Assembly (NCBI RefSeq): GCF_003696265.1
Contig: NZ_RFFH01000021.1
Span: 1-64,000, forward strand
Length of the DNA: 64,000 bases
From: Nocardia stercoris
Lineage (GTDB): Bacteria > Actinomycetota > Actinomycetes > Mycobacteriales > Mycobacteriaceae
Direction of reading: 5' to 3'
Below are positions 8,201 through 18,100 of the stretch, in pieces. The notes beneath the pieces are model-generated. The model did no database searches and was not told the origin of the DNA. It was given only the letters and a program-made list of their open reading frames with translations. The position numbers and the translations under genes are program-made. The number at the start of each line of letters is the position of its first letter. Positions within the stretch are counted from its first letter, which is position 1.

Positions 8201-11200
8201 TGCCCTCGTCGTAATTGACGTGGTTGTGCGGAACAGTGCTCGCACATGCCGCGGTCGGCACGACCGGTGCGGGAACCTTTCCGGTGAAACAGGATTGAGG
8301 CGCGGGCCCGTAGGTGTCGGTGGGCCGGTAGTCGTGGTCGTAGACCGTGGACGATTCCCGCCCGGCGCCGTCGATCGCCACCGCGACCTTGTCCTGCGGT
8401 GTCCACTGCTGCGACGAGATGACGTTGTCTGCGTCCTTGGTGCTGGTGGCGTGGCCGGCACTATCGGAGGTCACGGTCCGGACGGTGACCGGTAGGCCGC
8501 CGCGTACCAGTGGCATCGAGACCGTCGTCGTCAGCCCCGGCATCAAGTAGTAGGGGATGTTGCTGTTGTTGACGCCGGACTGGGTGGTCCCGCTGTTGTA
8601 GTTGTACTGGTGCAGGCGTGAGGACAGCCCGTCGTATCCATCGACTGCGGGACTGGACAGCGACGTGATGACCGGGTGGAGGGTGGTGCCGTTGTCGATA
8701 CTGCCGTAGTTCCACCCGAACGTGGTGGTGTCCCCCGGACCGGTGGGGGCGTAGTTGGTTTGTGTCGCTTCCCAATCCCAGGCGAGCGGATCACGGATCG
8801 ACATCATCGGCCCGACCTGCTCGTACTGGTGTTCCGCGATCAGTGGGTTGGAGTCGATATTGCCCTTGGTCGTGTAGCAGGGCTGGTTCGGGCACCCGGT
8901 GCCCTGGCCGACACCGTAGGTGTAGTCGGTATAGGCGTTACCGGGGTTCTCGACGCGGTCGAGGGTCCGGAATTTCGAGTACCACAACCGGGTTTCGGTG
9001 CCGTCCCAGTAGATGATCCGGCACAGCATCCCTTTGGCGGGCGCGACCGCCGTGGACGGTCCCGTGGCGCCGTTGTAGCAGCTGTTGGTGCCGTCGCTGT
9101 AGGTCAGCGTGTGCTGCTGGCCCGAGACCGGGTCCTTGATGCTGGTCAGGTGGGTGGGCGCGGACTGGTCGTAGGAGTATTGCAGCGCCGCGGGTTTCTT
9201 GCTGTCGAGGACCGAGGAGACCGAGGCGAGTGTGCCGTTGGGGTTGAACGTGTAGACGGTTCCGTTCTCGGTTTCGGTGACGATGCCGGTGGCGGTGTCG
9301 ACCGCCAGGACACCATCCTCGTTCGCGGGAGGGGTGAAACCGTCGATGGAGTTACTGCTGGCCTGCGTCCAGGTGTGCACTCCACCGGAACTGTCGGCCA
9401 GCACGATCGAGGAGCCCAGGTTGGTTGCCGAGACGTACTTCGAACCGGCCACCGACAGGTTCCAGCCAGCCGGCAGGACCGGGGCGTCCTGGGTGTAGAG
9501 CAGCTGCGGCTGCACGATCTGCGGGGACATGTTGAACACGCGCGCAGACGGGGGGCCAGTCACCGACCGGGCCGACAGCTCCATCATCGGCGCATTCCCC
9601 GACCGGTGGTACAGCTTCGCCTCGACCGGGATCCGCTGCCCGGCCTTCAACGTCATATCGAACTCGGCGGGGTTGTACGGGGTCGCGGTGTTGAAATCAC
9701 CAGCGCTCTTCGTGCCCGCGATGTCGTCCCACACCAAGGTATGGTTGGGCCCGGCCCACACTTGTGCACCGTCCCTGTAGCCGGCAATGAACCGGTAGTC
9801 ACCGTCGACCGGCGCCTGGAAATACCCCTTGTAATCGATGATGTAGTAGTTCGGGTCCAGCGCCGGAGCCAGAGCCGGGCCATACATGTCCGCGTTGCTC
9901 TGGGCCAGTTGATAGGAGTCCACGTTCTGCAGCACGCAGCTGAAAAGAGAACATTGCTGCTGCAGGTTGACCTGCGGTTCGGTGCGAACCATCACCGGCG
10001 CCGACGCCGCGACGCCGGTATGGGTGGGGTCGTTGTAGTAGGAGACCGTGACACCGTGCGCCGCGCCGGCAAGCGAGTTGTAGGACAGGTCGACACCTGA
10101 GGTGCCACCTACGGAGGTGAACTTCGGTCCCGACACCGCAGTGAAGAGGTTGCCGTTGTACAGGTTCGCTGTCGCCGGGCCGAGGGTGTCGGTAGGTGCG
10201 GTCGTGCCCGCCCCCAGTCGCAGGTCGATCTTGAAATGATTGAACCACTGCGGCTGCGTGACGGTCACGCCACCGTTGCCGAGTACCGTTTGCACCGTCC
10301 ACGTGTACTGGCCGCCGTTGCCAAGCACCCCGTCGGGCACGTCGTAGTAGTTGTTCTGCTGACATCCCGAATCGAAGGTCTCGCCCGCGGCCCCGTCAGC
10401 ACTGGTCGAGATCTTGAAGCAGTACAGCGTCGGGTCGCCGGACGGGTTGGTCACCGGGTTCACCTGCAACCTCGGCACCGTGCTCGCGATCACCGCCTGA
10501 TCCGCCGGAGTGGCACTGGCCTGCACGGCCGGCGGCGGTGCGGTCCCGTAGTCGATGATCAGGTTGGCGTTCAACGCCATATGCGTGTTGACGCCTGGGG
10601 TTTCGGCGCCGGTCAGCATGAATTCCTGCGGGGTATTGATACTCGCCGACGCGCGCGCCGCGAGGTAGTCCGTCAGGTTCTGCGAGTACAGCGACCCGGC
10701 ATTACCGATCGGGCCCGAGGCCAGCAGCGCGCCTTCGGCGTTGTAGCCCAGTGGGCTGGTGGAGGCGTAGAGGTTGAGGTTGTATGCGGTCGGGTAGTTC
10801 CCGCCGTTCCAGGGCTGGAAGTCCAAGCGGGCGCCGATGACCTGCCGGCCGTTGATCCATGAGGTGTCGAACCCGAACGCGGTGCGGACATAGTCGTCGC
10901 CTGAGGTCAGCATATTGCCGACATCCAGAGCCGACCAGTTGGTGTAGGTCTGGTTCTGCGAGGTGTACTGCGTGCGTGAGGTTCCGCCACCGAACCCGGA
11001 CGAGATGGTTGGGTCGACGGTGACCGGGAACACCCTCGCCTTGTCCGACAGCCAGCCCTTGTCCACCGACACCGTCAACTGCCAGCCGTCCTTGGCCTGC
11101 GACAGCGTGTACTTACCACCCGTACGAGCGGTGGTCTTGCCCTTAGCGTTTCCGGCGGAGTCCCACACCTGGATCGCCGGCAGCACCGCGATGGTCTGCC

Positions 11201-12071
11201 CCTTGGCATCGAGGACGACCACCTGATCACCGTCGAGCTTCGGCGTCAAGCCCGCACCGAGCTTCATCGTGAACGTCCACTGACCGTCACCGATACTCTT
11301 GACCGACTTGACGATCACCGATTCCTTCACCGCACCCGGCAACACCTCATACTTCAAGTCCTGACCAGGCAGAGCATCAGCGTAGGTGACCGTCGAATCC
11401 GCGACCTTGTGACCAGCCTTGCCGGCACCGTTGAGCGCCAACGTAATCGGCGCACCATTGGGCTGCACCTGCACCAACGCAGGATCATTCGCAAACTCCG
11501 CGAACTGCGCATGCGTAGCCTCGTTCGCCGTCCGGGCCTTGTGCGAGGACGGGTCCTCAGCGATCCGAGTGTCCATCGGCACCCACTTGCCGTGCCCGTC
11601 GGACACACTCACCGGATGCTGCGACAACACCAACGAATGCGAACCATCAGTGTTGACATACTCAACCGCAGACTCGTTACGCGACGCCTCCTTCGACGAC
11701 TTCGGATCGAAACCACCAGGATGGATGCCCGGCTGTGCGGTCTGCGCTCCCGGGCTGCCCAATGGCCGGAAGTCCACGCCCGTCAGGTTCGGCACATTCT
11801 TCCTGGGCGGGTCCGCCTTCGTGGCCTTCGCCGCGTTCACCTGATCCGCGCGGGCCGACAGCAGTGGCGGTTCCGGTTTGGGTGGGTGTGGTGACCACGG
11901 CCACGACGGCCACGCCGACGCGTGCGGTGCCACCACCACCTGCGCGGCCGAAAAACCCAACGCCAGTGTGAGTACCAGCGCCACCGCCGGTATCAGCGAA
12001 CCCATCGCTGCGCGCATCTTGCGCGCCGCACGCCGAACGAACCGCATCGACAAAGCCCTTTCAGGCACCAT
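5283..12071 (-). CDS. Secreted RHS/YD-repeat polymorphic toxin with two PA14 domains
   Basis: A 2262-aa protein. Residues 1-52 form a signal/membrane segment. About 118-345 is the block shared with the upstream paralogue. A first PA14-like domain is at about 670-850 (GVTVSYYNDPTHTG) and a second at about 1290-1425 (GLQASLYSDSNL). YD repeats run to about 1960. The RHS core includes NHGSVLFTTD, LYDPFGQ and GARTYLPVLGRFLQTDP (about 1970-2065). DPINNLDLTGK ends the shell near 2080. A Pro/Glu-rich linker then leads to a unique C-terminal domain (about 2140-2262) with a HNTARSQQN motif and a DGTYVLTTVIP end, probably the toxin; its activity is unknown to me. It lies 57 bases after the upstream RHS gene and overlaps its presumed immunity gene. 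Confidence 0.9.
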   Translation of the reverse strand: MVPERALSMRFVRRAARKMRAAMGSLIPAVALVLTLALGFSAAQVVVAPHASAWPSWPWSPHPPKPEPPLLSARADQVNAAKATKADPPRKNVPNLTGVDFRPLGSPGAQTAQPGIHPGGFDPKSSKEASRNESAVEYVNTDGSHSLVLSQHPVSVSDGHGKWVPMDTRIAEDPSSHKARTANEATHAQFAEFANDPALVQVQPNGAPITLALNGAGKAGHKVADSTVTYADALPGQDLKYEVLPGAVKESVIVKSVKSIGDGQWTFTMKLGAGLTPKLDGDQVVVLDAKGQTIAVLPAIQVWDSAGNAKGKTTARTGGKYTLSQAKDGWQLTVSVDKGWLSDKARVFPVTVDPTISSGFGGGTSRTQYTSQNQTYTNWSALDVGNMLTSGDDYVRTAFGFDTSWINGRQVIGARLDFQPWNGGNYPTAYNLNLYASTSPLGYNAEGALLASGPIGNAGSLYSQNLTDYLAARASASINTPQEFMLTGAETPGVNTHMALNANLIIDYGTAPPPAVQASATPADQAVIASTVPRLQVNPVTNPSGDPTLYCFKISTSADGAAGETFDSGCQQNNYYDVPDGVLGNGGQYTWTVQTVLGNGGVTVTQPQWFNHFKIDLRLGAGTTAPTDTLGPATANLYNGNLFTAVSGPKFTSVGGTSGVDLSYNSLAGAAHGVTVSYYNDPTHTGVAASAPVMVRTEPQVNLQQQCSLFSCVLQNVDSYQLAQSNADMYGPALAPALDPNYYIIDYKGYFQAPVDGDYRFIAGYRDGAQVWAGPNHTLVWDDIAGTKSAGDFNTATPYNPAEFDMTLKAGQRIPVEAKLYHRSGNAPMMELSARSVTGPPSARVFNMSPQIVQPQLLYTQDAPVLPAGWNLSVAGSKYVSATNLGSSIVLADSSGGVHTWTQASSNSIDGFTPPANEDGVLAVDTATGIVTETENGTVYTFNPNGTLASVSSVLDSKKPAALQYSYDQSAPTHLTSIKDPVSGQQHTLTYSDGTNSCYNGATGPSTAVAPAKGMLCRIIYWDGTETRLWYSKFRTLDRVENPGNAYTDYTYGVGQGTGCPNQPCYTTKGNIDSNPLIAEHQYEQVGPMMSIRDPLAWDWEATQTNYAPTGPGDTTTFGWNYGSIDNGTTLHPVITSLSSPAVDGYDGLSSRLHQYNYNSGTTQSGVNNSNIPYYLMPGLTTTVSMPLVRGGLPVTVRTVTSDSAGHATSTKDADNVISSQQWTPQDKVAVAIDGAGRESSTVYDHDYRPTDTYGPAPQSCFTGKVPAPVVPTAACASTVPHNHVNYDEGMHGLQASLYSDSNLSGMPAVWQTGIGTADGSLNGAWGATAPVPNATNGWSGRFTGEMLFPAAGQYGLGFTATGGVRLWIDDVKIADNWANPSAPVTGNYQNSNPGTWHRIRVEYSNPAPGNTGALNFTWAPPGSGTTTVPGADLQPRYGMETSRTDFDTSGGSTERAPSGSTTTSYSDPANGIDPVYGLVTAKTNDPGGLNLVRKTTYEAPGTGYLRETAAALPAGDVTDPTKRSTTTYYGDQETRSNPCVSGAPAVNQAGMAKIVTAAKNSDGQVNTAEQVYDQSGRTVASRVDSDGWACTSYDNRGRPTQMSFPAQGAQPARTVTYNYAVGGNPLVSSATDASGTMTTTVDLIGQVTSYTDANGVTTTTSYDLGGRVTSAATTVKGVTSTFATTYDAANRVLTESLDGATLDTPAYDSAGQTTSITYNGNNTSLSSIIRNAAGHTLSTAWQIGGATGSTVTTSVTRSQQGRITDESLTDTSTPGTTYTDSYTFDTVGRLTAAAIPHHQLTYSFSPSGGCGANPSAGMDTNRTGFSDSQNGAAPVTTSYCYDNTDRLTSTSGGTTLPLTYDVYGNATGVGTDTLTYDSTRRHMSTTTAAGTTVTYTRDPADRLIARTTKGTPAPGTDGTTRYGYTAPASAEPQLVLDANNNLLQRVLRLAGGVVLTKTYSPTPAQNWSYPDNHGSVLFTTDGSGNRTGTPVHLYDPFGQDLDPATGNIGDIPVPATMQGGMDLGYLGQNSLPIEHLASEQAIEMGARTYLPVLGRFLQTDPISGGSANNYDYAAADPINNLDLTGKQVEPEIPPYEPEPEPEPGEVPGVIMPGTEVPEMGIDIPQFPDIPEIPQGLMNTGHREGNVYAIIQEGKYDYMFGRVDSNSHNTARSQQNMGQFMSIGIYDTPQGRAYIDQSLMDSLQSNSSIVRAWCDQYGDFEIRDSLLQGPTGGILKLESTWKLLPDGTYVLTTVIPMGRKWA
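11037..11719 (-). repeat. 683-bp direct repeat, copy 1 (within RHS gene)
   Basis: By eye this segment is identical, base for base, to 17766-18448 (constant offset 6729). Both ends of identity are sharp: outside the block the two genes differ at many positions. It encodes the N-terminal region from about HPVSVSDGHGKWVPMD to DKGWLSDKARVFP. The identity suggests recent gene conversion between the paralogues. Confidence 0.9.
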
Positions 12072-12128
12072 AGGCAGCCGCGCACGCGACGCCAGGAAAT
12101 TTTCAGATCAGGACAGGGAAGGGGACTG

Positions 12129-15100
12129 CTAGGCAGCAGGCATCATCGCCATCAGGAATCCAGGCATCCCCTGGAACACCGTCGTCAGCCCGGCCACGAC
12201 GGAGACCCCACCTTCGAGGATCCCCAACCCCGGTTCGATCAAGCTCGACCAGTTTCCGCCGCTGTCGACATACTGGGATTGCAACGAGTTCCAGGTTAGA
12301 TAGATCCCGATCCCAGTGCCTACGGCGATCATGGCGGCGCCTACCACGGGCAGCACTGCCGCTGCCGCGCTCGCGCCAGCCATCACCGCGCTCATGCCGG
12401 CCAGCATCGAGCCCGCGCCCGCAACCCCAGCCAGGTATATGCCGAACCCAGCGACCAGGCCGGCGACATCGCCGAGGCCAGCTACCGCCGCGCCCACACC
12501 GCCGAGGATCTCCCCAATGTCACCGAGCTGCCTGTTGACTCCCTGCAGCGCAGCATTCGGGGAGAACAGGTCATAGAGACCGTCCATGGCCGAGAAGACT
12601 CCACCGAGGCCCCCCAAGCCGATCAGGCTGAGAAATCCCCCGATGACACCGAACGTGGTTTCCCGCCCGGTCGGGTCGCTGGAGTTGATCGGGTCGCCAT
12701 AGGTGTAGGCGTACCCATTAGCCGATCCGCCAGCGACGGGGTCGGTTTGCAGGAACCTGCCCAGGCTCGGGACGTAGGTGCGGGCCCCCATTTCCACGTA
12801 TTGCTGGCCACCACTGTGTTCGATGGGTTGAGTACTGTTGCCTTGCCAGCCCAGATCCATACCGCCGGTTTCGGTTTGCGGCATCGCGATGTCGCCGATA
12901 GCGCCGGTGGTGGCGTTGATGTCCTGGCCGTACGGGTCGTACAGGTGCACACCGGTGGTCGCGTGCCCGGTGCCGTCAGCGGTGAACAGCAAGTTGCCGC
13001 GAAGGTCGGGGTAGGACCAGTTCTGCGCCGCGGTCGGGCTGTATGTCTTGGTCAGAACAGCGCCACCGGGCAGCGGCAGTACCCGCTGCAGCAGGTTGGC
13101 GGACGGGGAAACCGTCGTGTCGAGCACCAACTCCGGGCTCCCACCATCGGAGGTGTAGCCGTAGCGCGTGCTGCTGGGCACTGCAGGCGGCGCGCCCGAC
13201 ACCTGCCGGCCGAGCAGCCGGCCAGCGGCATCGCGGGTGTAGGCGATCGTGGTTCCCGACGCAGTCGTGGTGCTCAAGTGCCGGCGGGCGCCGTCGTAGA
13301 CGAGAGTGTCGGTGCCGCTCTTGGTGGTGTCACCATAGCTGTCGTAGGTCGGAGTTCCCCCGTTGCTGGACGACACCAGACGGTCGGTGTTGTCGTAACA
13401 GTACGAGGTCGTGGTGGCCGCCGCGCCGTCCTGGCTATCGCTGAGCGAGGTCCGGTTGGTGTCGGCACCGGCCGCGGTGTTCGGACCGCAGCCGCCTGTG
13501 GGGGCGTAACTGTAGGTCAGCTGGTGGTGCGGCACGGTCGCGGCGACGAGCCGGCCCGCGGTGTCGTAGGTGTAGGAGTCAGACGCCAGCAGAGTGGGGG
13601 TCGTGCCTCCGTTGTAGATCCCTTCGTCGGTGATGCGGTTGTTCTGCGAGCGAGTCGCCGTCGAGAGGTAGTCGAACCCTTGGCCCGTCCACTCCAGGTT
13701 GGTCACCGCGCCGGTGTTGTTGCGCTGGTTGATCTTCATCGACGTGCTGTTGTTGTAAGTGACGTCGGTCATCTGCTCGGAGCTGTCGTAGTGCGGCTGG
13801 GCGACCGTAGTCCCGTCCAGCACGACAGACTTCAGCAGATTGGCGTTGTCGTAGGTGTAGTTGACCTGACTGTTCCACGTACCACCGTTCACGGTCCTGG
13901 CTTGCGTCAGCCGGCCCATGGTGTCGTGGGTGTTGGTGGTGATGTCGCCATTTGCATCGGTGTACTGGATGACCTGACCGAGCAAATCGGTGTAGGTCAC
14001 AGTCGCACCGTAGTTGCCGGCACCATCGGCGCCGTAGCTGTAGTTGGCTCCGCCCGAAACCCCGTAGCTGAAGGTGACCGTGCGGGCGGGCTGGCCGTTG
14101 AGCGCCGGGAACACCGACTGCGTCGCACGTCCACGGGCGTCGTAGGTGGTGCACGTCCACGCGTCGGAGTTGACGCGGCTGGCGACTACGCGCCCGGCAG
14201 CGTCATACACCGATTCGGTGGTGTTCGCGTGACCGTCGGAGTTCGTGGCCGCGGTAACGAGCTTCGGCATACCGGCCTGGTTGACCGCCGCCGATCCGGA
14301 CACGCACGGGTTCGAGCGGGTCTCGGCGTTCCCGTAATAGGTTGTCGTGCTGCGGGTCGCGGGGTTGGTCACGTCACCCGACGGCATCGCGGTCGCGATC
14401 GGGCGCAGGAAACCGTGCCCCGGCGCCTCGAACAAGTTCTTGCGCACCAGGTTCAACCCGTTCGGGTCGGCGGTCGTGGCGACCACCATGCCGTAGACCG
14501 GATCGATCCCGTTGGCCGGGTCAGAGTAGCTGGTCGCGACCGTGGTCGACGGAGCCCGTTCGGGGCCGCCGGAGGTGTCGGAGGTGACGACACTGGTCTT
14601 CAACCCGTACCCCGGCTTCAGGTTCTGGCCCGGAACCGTCGCCGAAGCACCGTTGGGCGGGATCCACGTCAGGTTCAACGCCGACGACGATGCAGGAGCA
14701 GTGTCGTACTCGACCTTGATCCGATGCCAGGAATTAGGACCGGTGAGGTTGTTGTAGGTGCCGGTCGGCCCGGTCTTGGTGTCGAGGATCTTGGCATCGT
14801 CGATCCACAACCGCGCATTACCGGTGGCGTTCAACCCGAAGGTGAAGGTACCCATGGTCGGCAGCAAAATCTCACCGGTGAACCGGCCCGACCAACCGTT
14901 GGTGTTGGCCACCGGAGCCGTCGCCCAGGAGCCGGCCAGAGACCCGTCGGCGGTGCCGATCCCGGTCTGCCACACTGCCGGCGCACCCGACAGGGTCGGG
15001 TTCCCGTACAGGGTGGCCATCAGACCCTGCATGCCCTCGTCGTACTTGATTTGGGTGTGCGGCACCGTAGTGGCACACGCTGCAGTCGGGCGCTGGTTGC

Positions 15101-18100
15101 TGTTGAAACACGAGGCAGGTGCGGGACCGTAAGTATCGGTCGGACGGTTGTCCCAGTCCACGATCGTGGTCGATACGCGCCCGGCGCCGTCGATAGTCTC
15201 GGCGGGCTGGCTCGGGCTCGTCGCCGACCACTGCATCTGGGTCGTCACATTGTCGGCGTCCTGGGAGGACGTCGCACGCCCGGTCGCGTCGAATGCCGCG
15301 GTCCGGATCAAGGTTCCAGCGCTGGACACCTGCGCACTGTTGTTCCCGGAAGTGGGGAAGTTGTAGCTGTGTGACTGTTGTGTGGACGCGGTCTTGCCGT
15401 CGGTCGCGGGGCTGGTGATCGCCTGCGGACAGACACCGATCTGACGGTTCTTATCCGGGCACTGCTCCCAGGTAATGCTGGTCCGATCAGTAGTGCCGTT
15501 GAACCCGGTCTGAGTAGCGAGCCAATCGTTGGCCAAGGGAGTACGCATGGACACCATCGGACCGACCTGCGAGATCGCGACCTCTTTCTGGATCGGGTCG
15601 CTCGGCGGCGTGCCGCTGTCGTAGCAGGACAGAACCGAGGTGAAGTACTGCCAGTTGCACGCCAGTGCCCACTTGAAATCAGTGTAGGCACCGCCCGGGT
15701 TCTCGACCCGGTCCAGCGTCCGCCACGGCGAATACCACAACCGGGTTTCGGAACCGTCCCAATAGGTGATGCGGCACAGCATGTTCAACGGCGGCACTAC
15801 CGAATTGGGTGCGGGTGTGGCTCCGCCATAGCAGCTGTTGCTGTTGTCGGTGTTGTAGTACAGCTTGTGCGAACGACCCGACACCGGATCGGTGATCGAG
15901 GTCAACCGCGGCACGATACCCGCCGAGGCGGGGCTGTAGTTGTACTGCAGCGCAGCGGGATTGCGGCTGTCCAGCGCCGAGGACACCGTCTGCAGCGCAC
16001 CCGTGCCGGCGTTGAACACCGATACCAGCGCGCCCTCGGCCTCGGTGATCAGACCGGCGGTGGAGTCGAACGACAGCACACCGTCCTCGCCGGCGGGCGG
16101 TGTGTAGCCGCCACTGCCGTTCTGGACCCAGGTGTGGGTACCGCCAGAGTTGTCCTGCAGGACAATCGATCCGACCATCATGGTGGCGTTGGTGTACTTG
16201 CTGTTGCCGGCCGACAGCGTCCAGCCCGCGGGAACGGGGCTGGAATCGGTTGGGTACATCAGCGCGTTCGGGACCGTCTGCGGCGTGATGTTCAAGGTGC
16301 GAGAGGTGCCGGTGCCGGTGGCGCTGCGGAACGACAGCTGCATCGTCGGCGCCTCGTTGGCCACCCGGTGGTAGAGCTCGGCCCGGACCTTGACCCTCTG
16401 GCCAGCCTTCAACGTGGTGTCACGTGACGAGTTGAAGGCATCGACCGTGTTCAGGTCCGTGGTGGTGCGGGTCCCGTTCGGATCGTTCATCATCCGCGTG
16501 TAGCCGCTTCCGGAATCGACCCAGATCGCGGCACCGTCCCTATAGGCGGCGTCGAACCGATAGTCACCGTCGACCGGTGCCTGGAACCAGAACTCGTACC
16601 GGCACACATACCAGGTCGCGTCGAGCCCGTTCACCGCCGGCGGACCCGGCTGGACAATCGTCGGTTCGTTGCGCACCAGTACCGGTGTCGGTCCGGGCGT
16701 TCCCGTGTGGGTCGGGTCGTTGAAGTATGTGGCTGTCACTCCGTTGGCGGAGTTGGTAATCGCCGAACCGTTCATCGCGCTGTTGCTCGTGACCGAGTTG
16801 TAGAACAGTTTGATGCCCGAGTCACCGCCGACGGAGTGGAACGTCGGCCCGTCGACCTCGGTGGATAGGTTCGCGTTGTACAGGTTCACCGTCATCGGAC
16901 CGAACTTGTCGACAGGCGCGAGGGTGTTCGCACCGAGTCGCCGGTCGTAGCGGAAGTGGTTGACCCACTGCGGCGTCGTCGTAGTCACCCCGCCCTGGAT
17001 CGCGGTCTGCACCGTCCACGTGTATTCGACACCGTTCTGCAGCACGTTGTCCTGCATCGTCCACTGGTTCGAGGTCTGGCAACCCGACTGCGCGATGTAC
17101 CCGGACTGGCCATCGGCGCCGGTGGACACCTGGAAGCAGTACAAGACCGTGTCACCCGAGGGCGTCGGGGTGGCCACCGGCGGCACGGACAACGTCGGCG
17201 TCGACGTCGCGACCACCGCCTGGTCGGCCGGGAGCGACCCGCTCTGCACCGTCGCCGGGGGCGGGGTGCCGAAGTCGACGATCAGATTGGTGTTCAGTGC
17301 CATCTTGGTGGTAGCGCCGGGGGTTTCGGTGCCGGCCAGCATGAACTGTTGTGGCGTGTTGTCACTGTTCACGACCCTGGCCGACAGGAGGTTGGTCAAG
17401 GCCTGCGAGTACAGCGACCCTGCGGTACCGATCTGGCCCGAGGCCAGCAGCGCACCCTCGGCGTTGTAGCCCAGCGGGCGGGTCGACTGGTACAGGTTCA
17501 CCGTCTCGGGCGGATAGGTGACGGTGGAGTCCCATGGCTGGAAGTCCATGCGCGCGCCGATCACCTGCTTGCCGAAAAGGTTCGACAGGTCGAAACCGAA
17601 CGCGGTGCGCCAGAACACATCCTGCCCACCCGCAGGCAGGTTACCGATGTCCAGACCCGGGTATGAGTACGTCTGGCCAGTGGAGGTGTATGCGGTTCGG
17701 GAGGTTCCGCCGTTGAACCCGTTGGAGACCGAGACAGTCGGGTCCACGGTGACCGGGAAGACACGCGCCTTGTCCGACAGCCAGCCCTTGTCCACCGACA
17801 CCGTCAACTGCCAGCCGTCCTTGGCCTGCGACAGCGTGTACTTACCACCCGTACGAGCGGTGGTCTTGCCCTTAGCGTTTCCGGCGGAGTCCCACACCTG
17901 GATCGCCGGCAGCACCGCGATGGTCTGCCCCTTGGCATCGAGGACGACCACCTGATCACCGTCGAGCTTCGGCGTCAAGCCCGCACCGAGCTTCATCGTG
18001 AACGTCCACTGACCGTCACCGATACTCTTGACCGACTTGACGATCACCGATTCCTTCACCGCACCCGGCAACACCTCATACTTCAAGTCCTGACCAGGCA

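Noticed and set aside
6675..8495. Long plus-strand open frame antisense to the RHS gene; similar ones at 8676-10100 and 12747-15374
   Set aside because: These are antisense shadows of high-GC RHS coding sequence. They have no family resemblance and Gly/Arg/Val-dominated composition.
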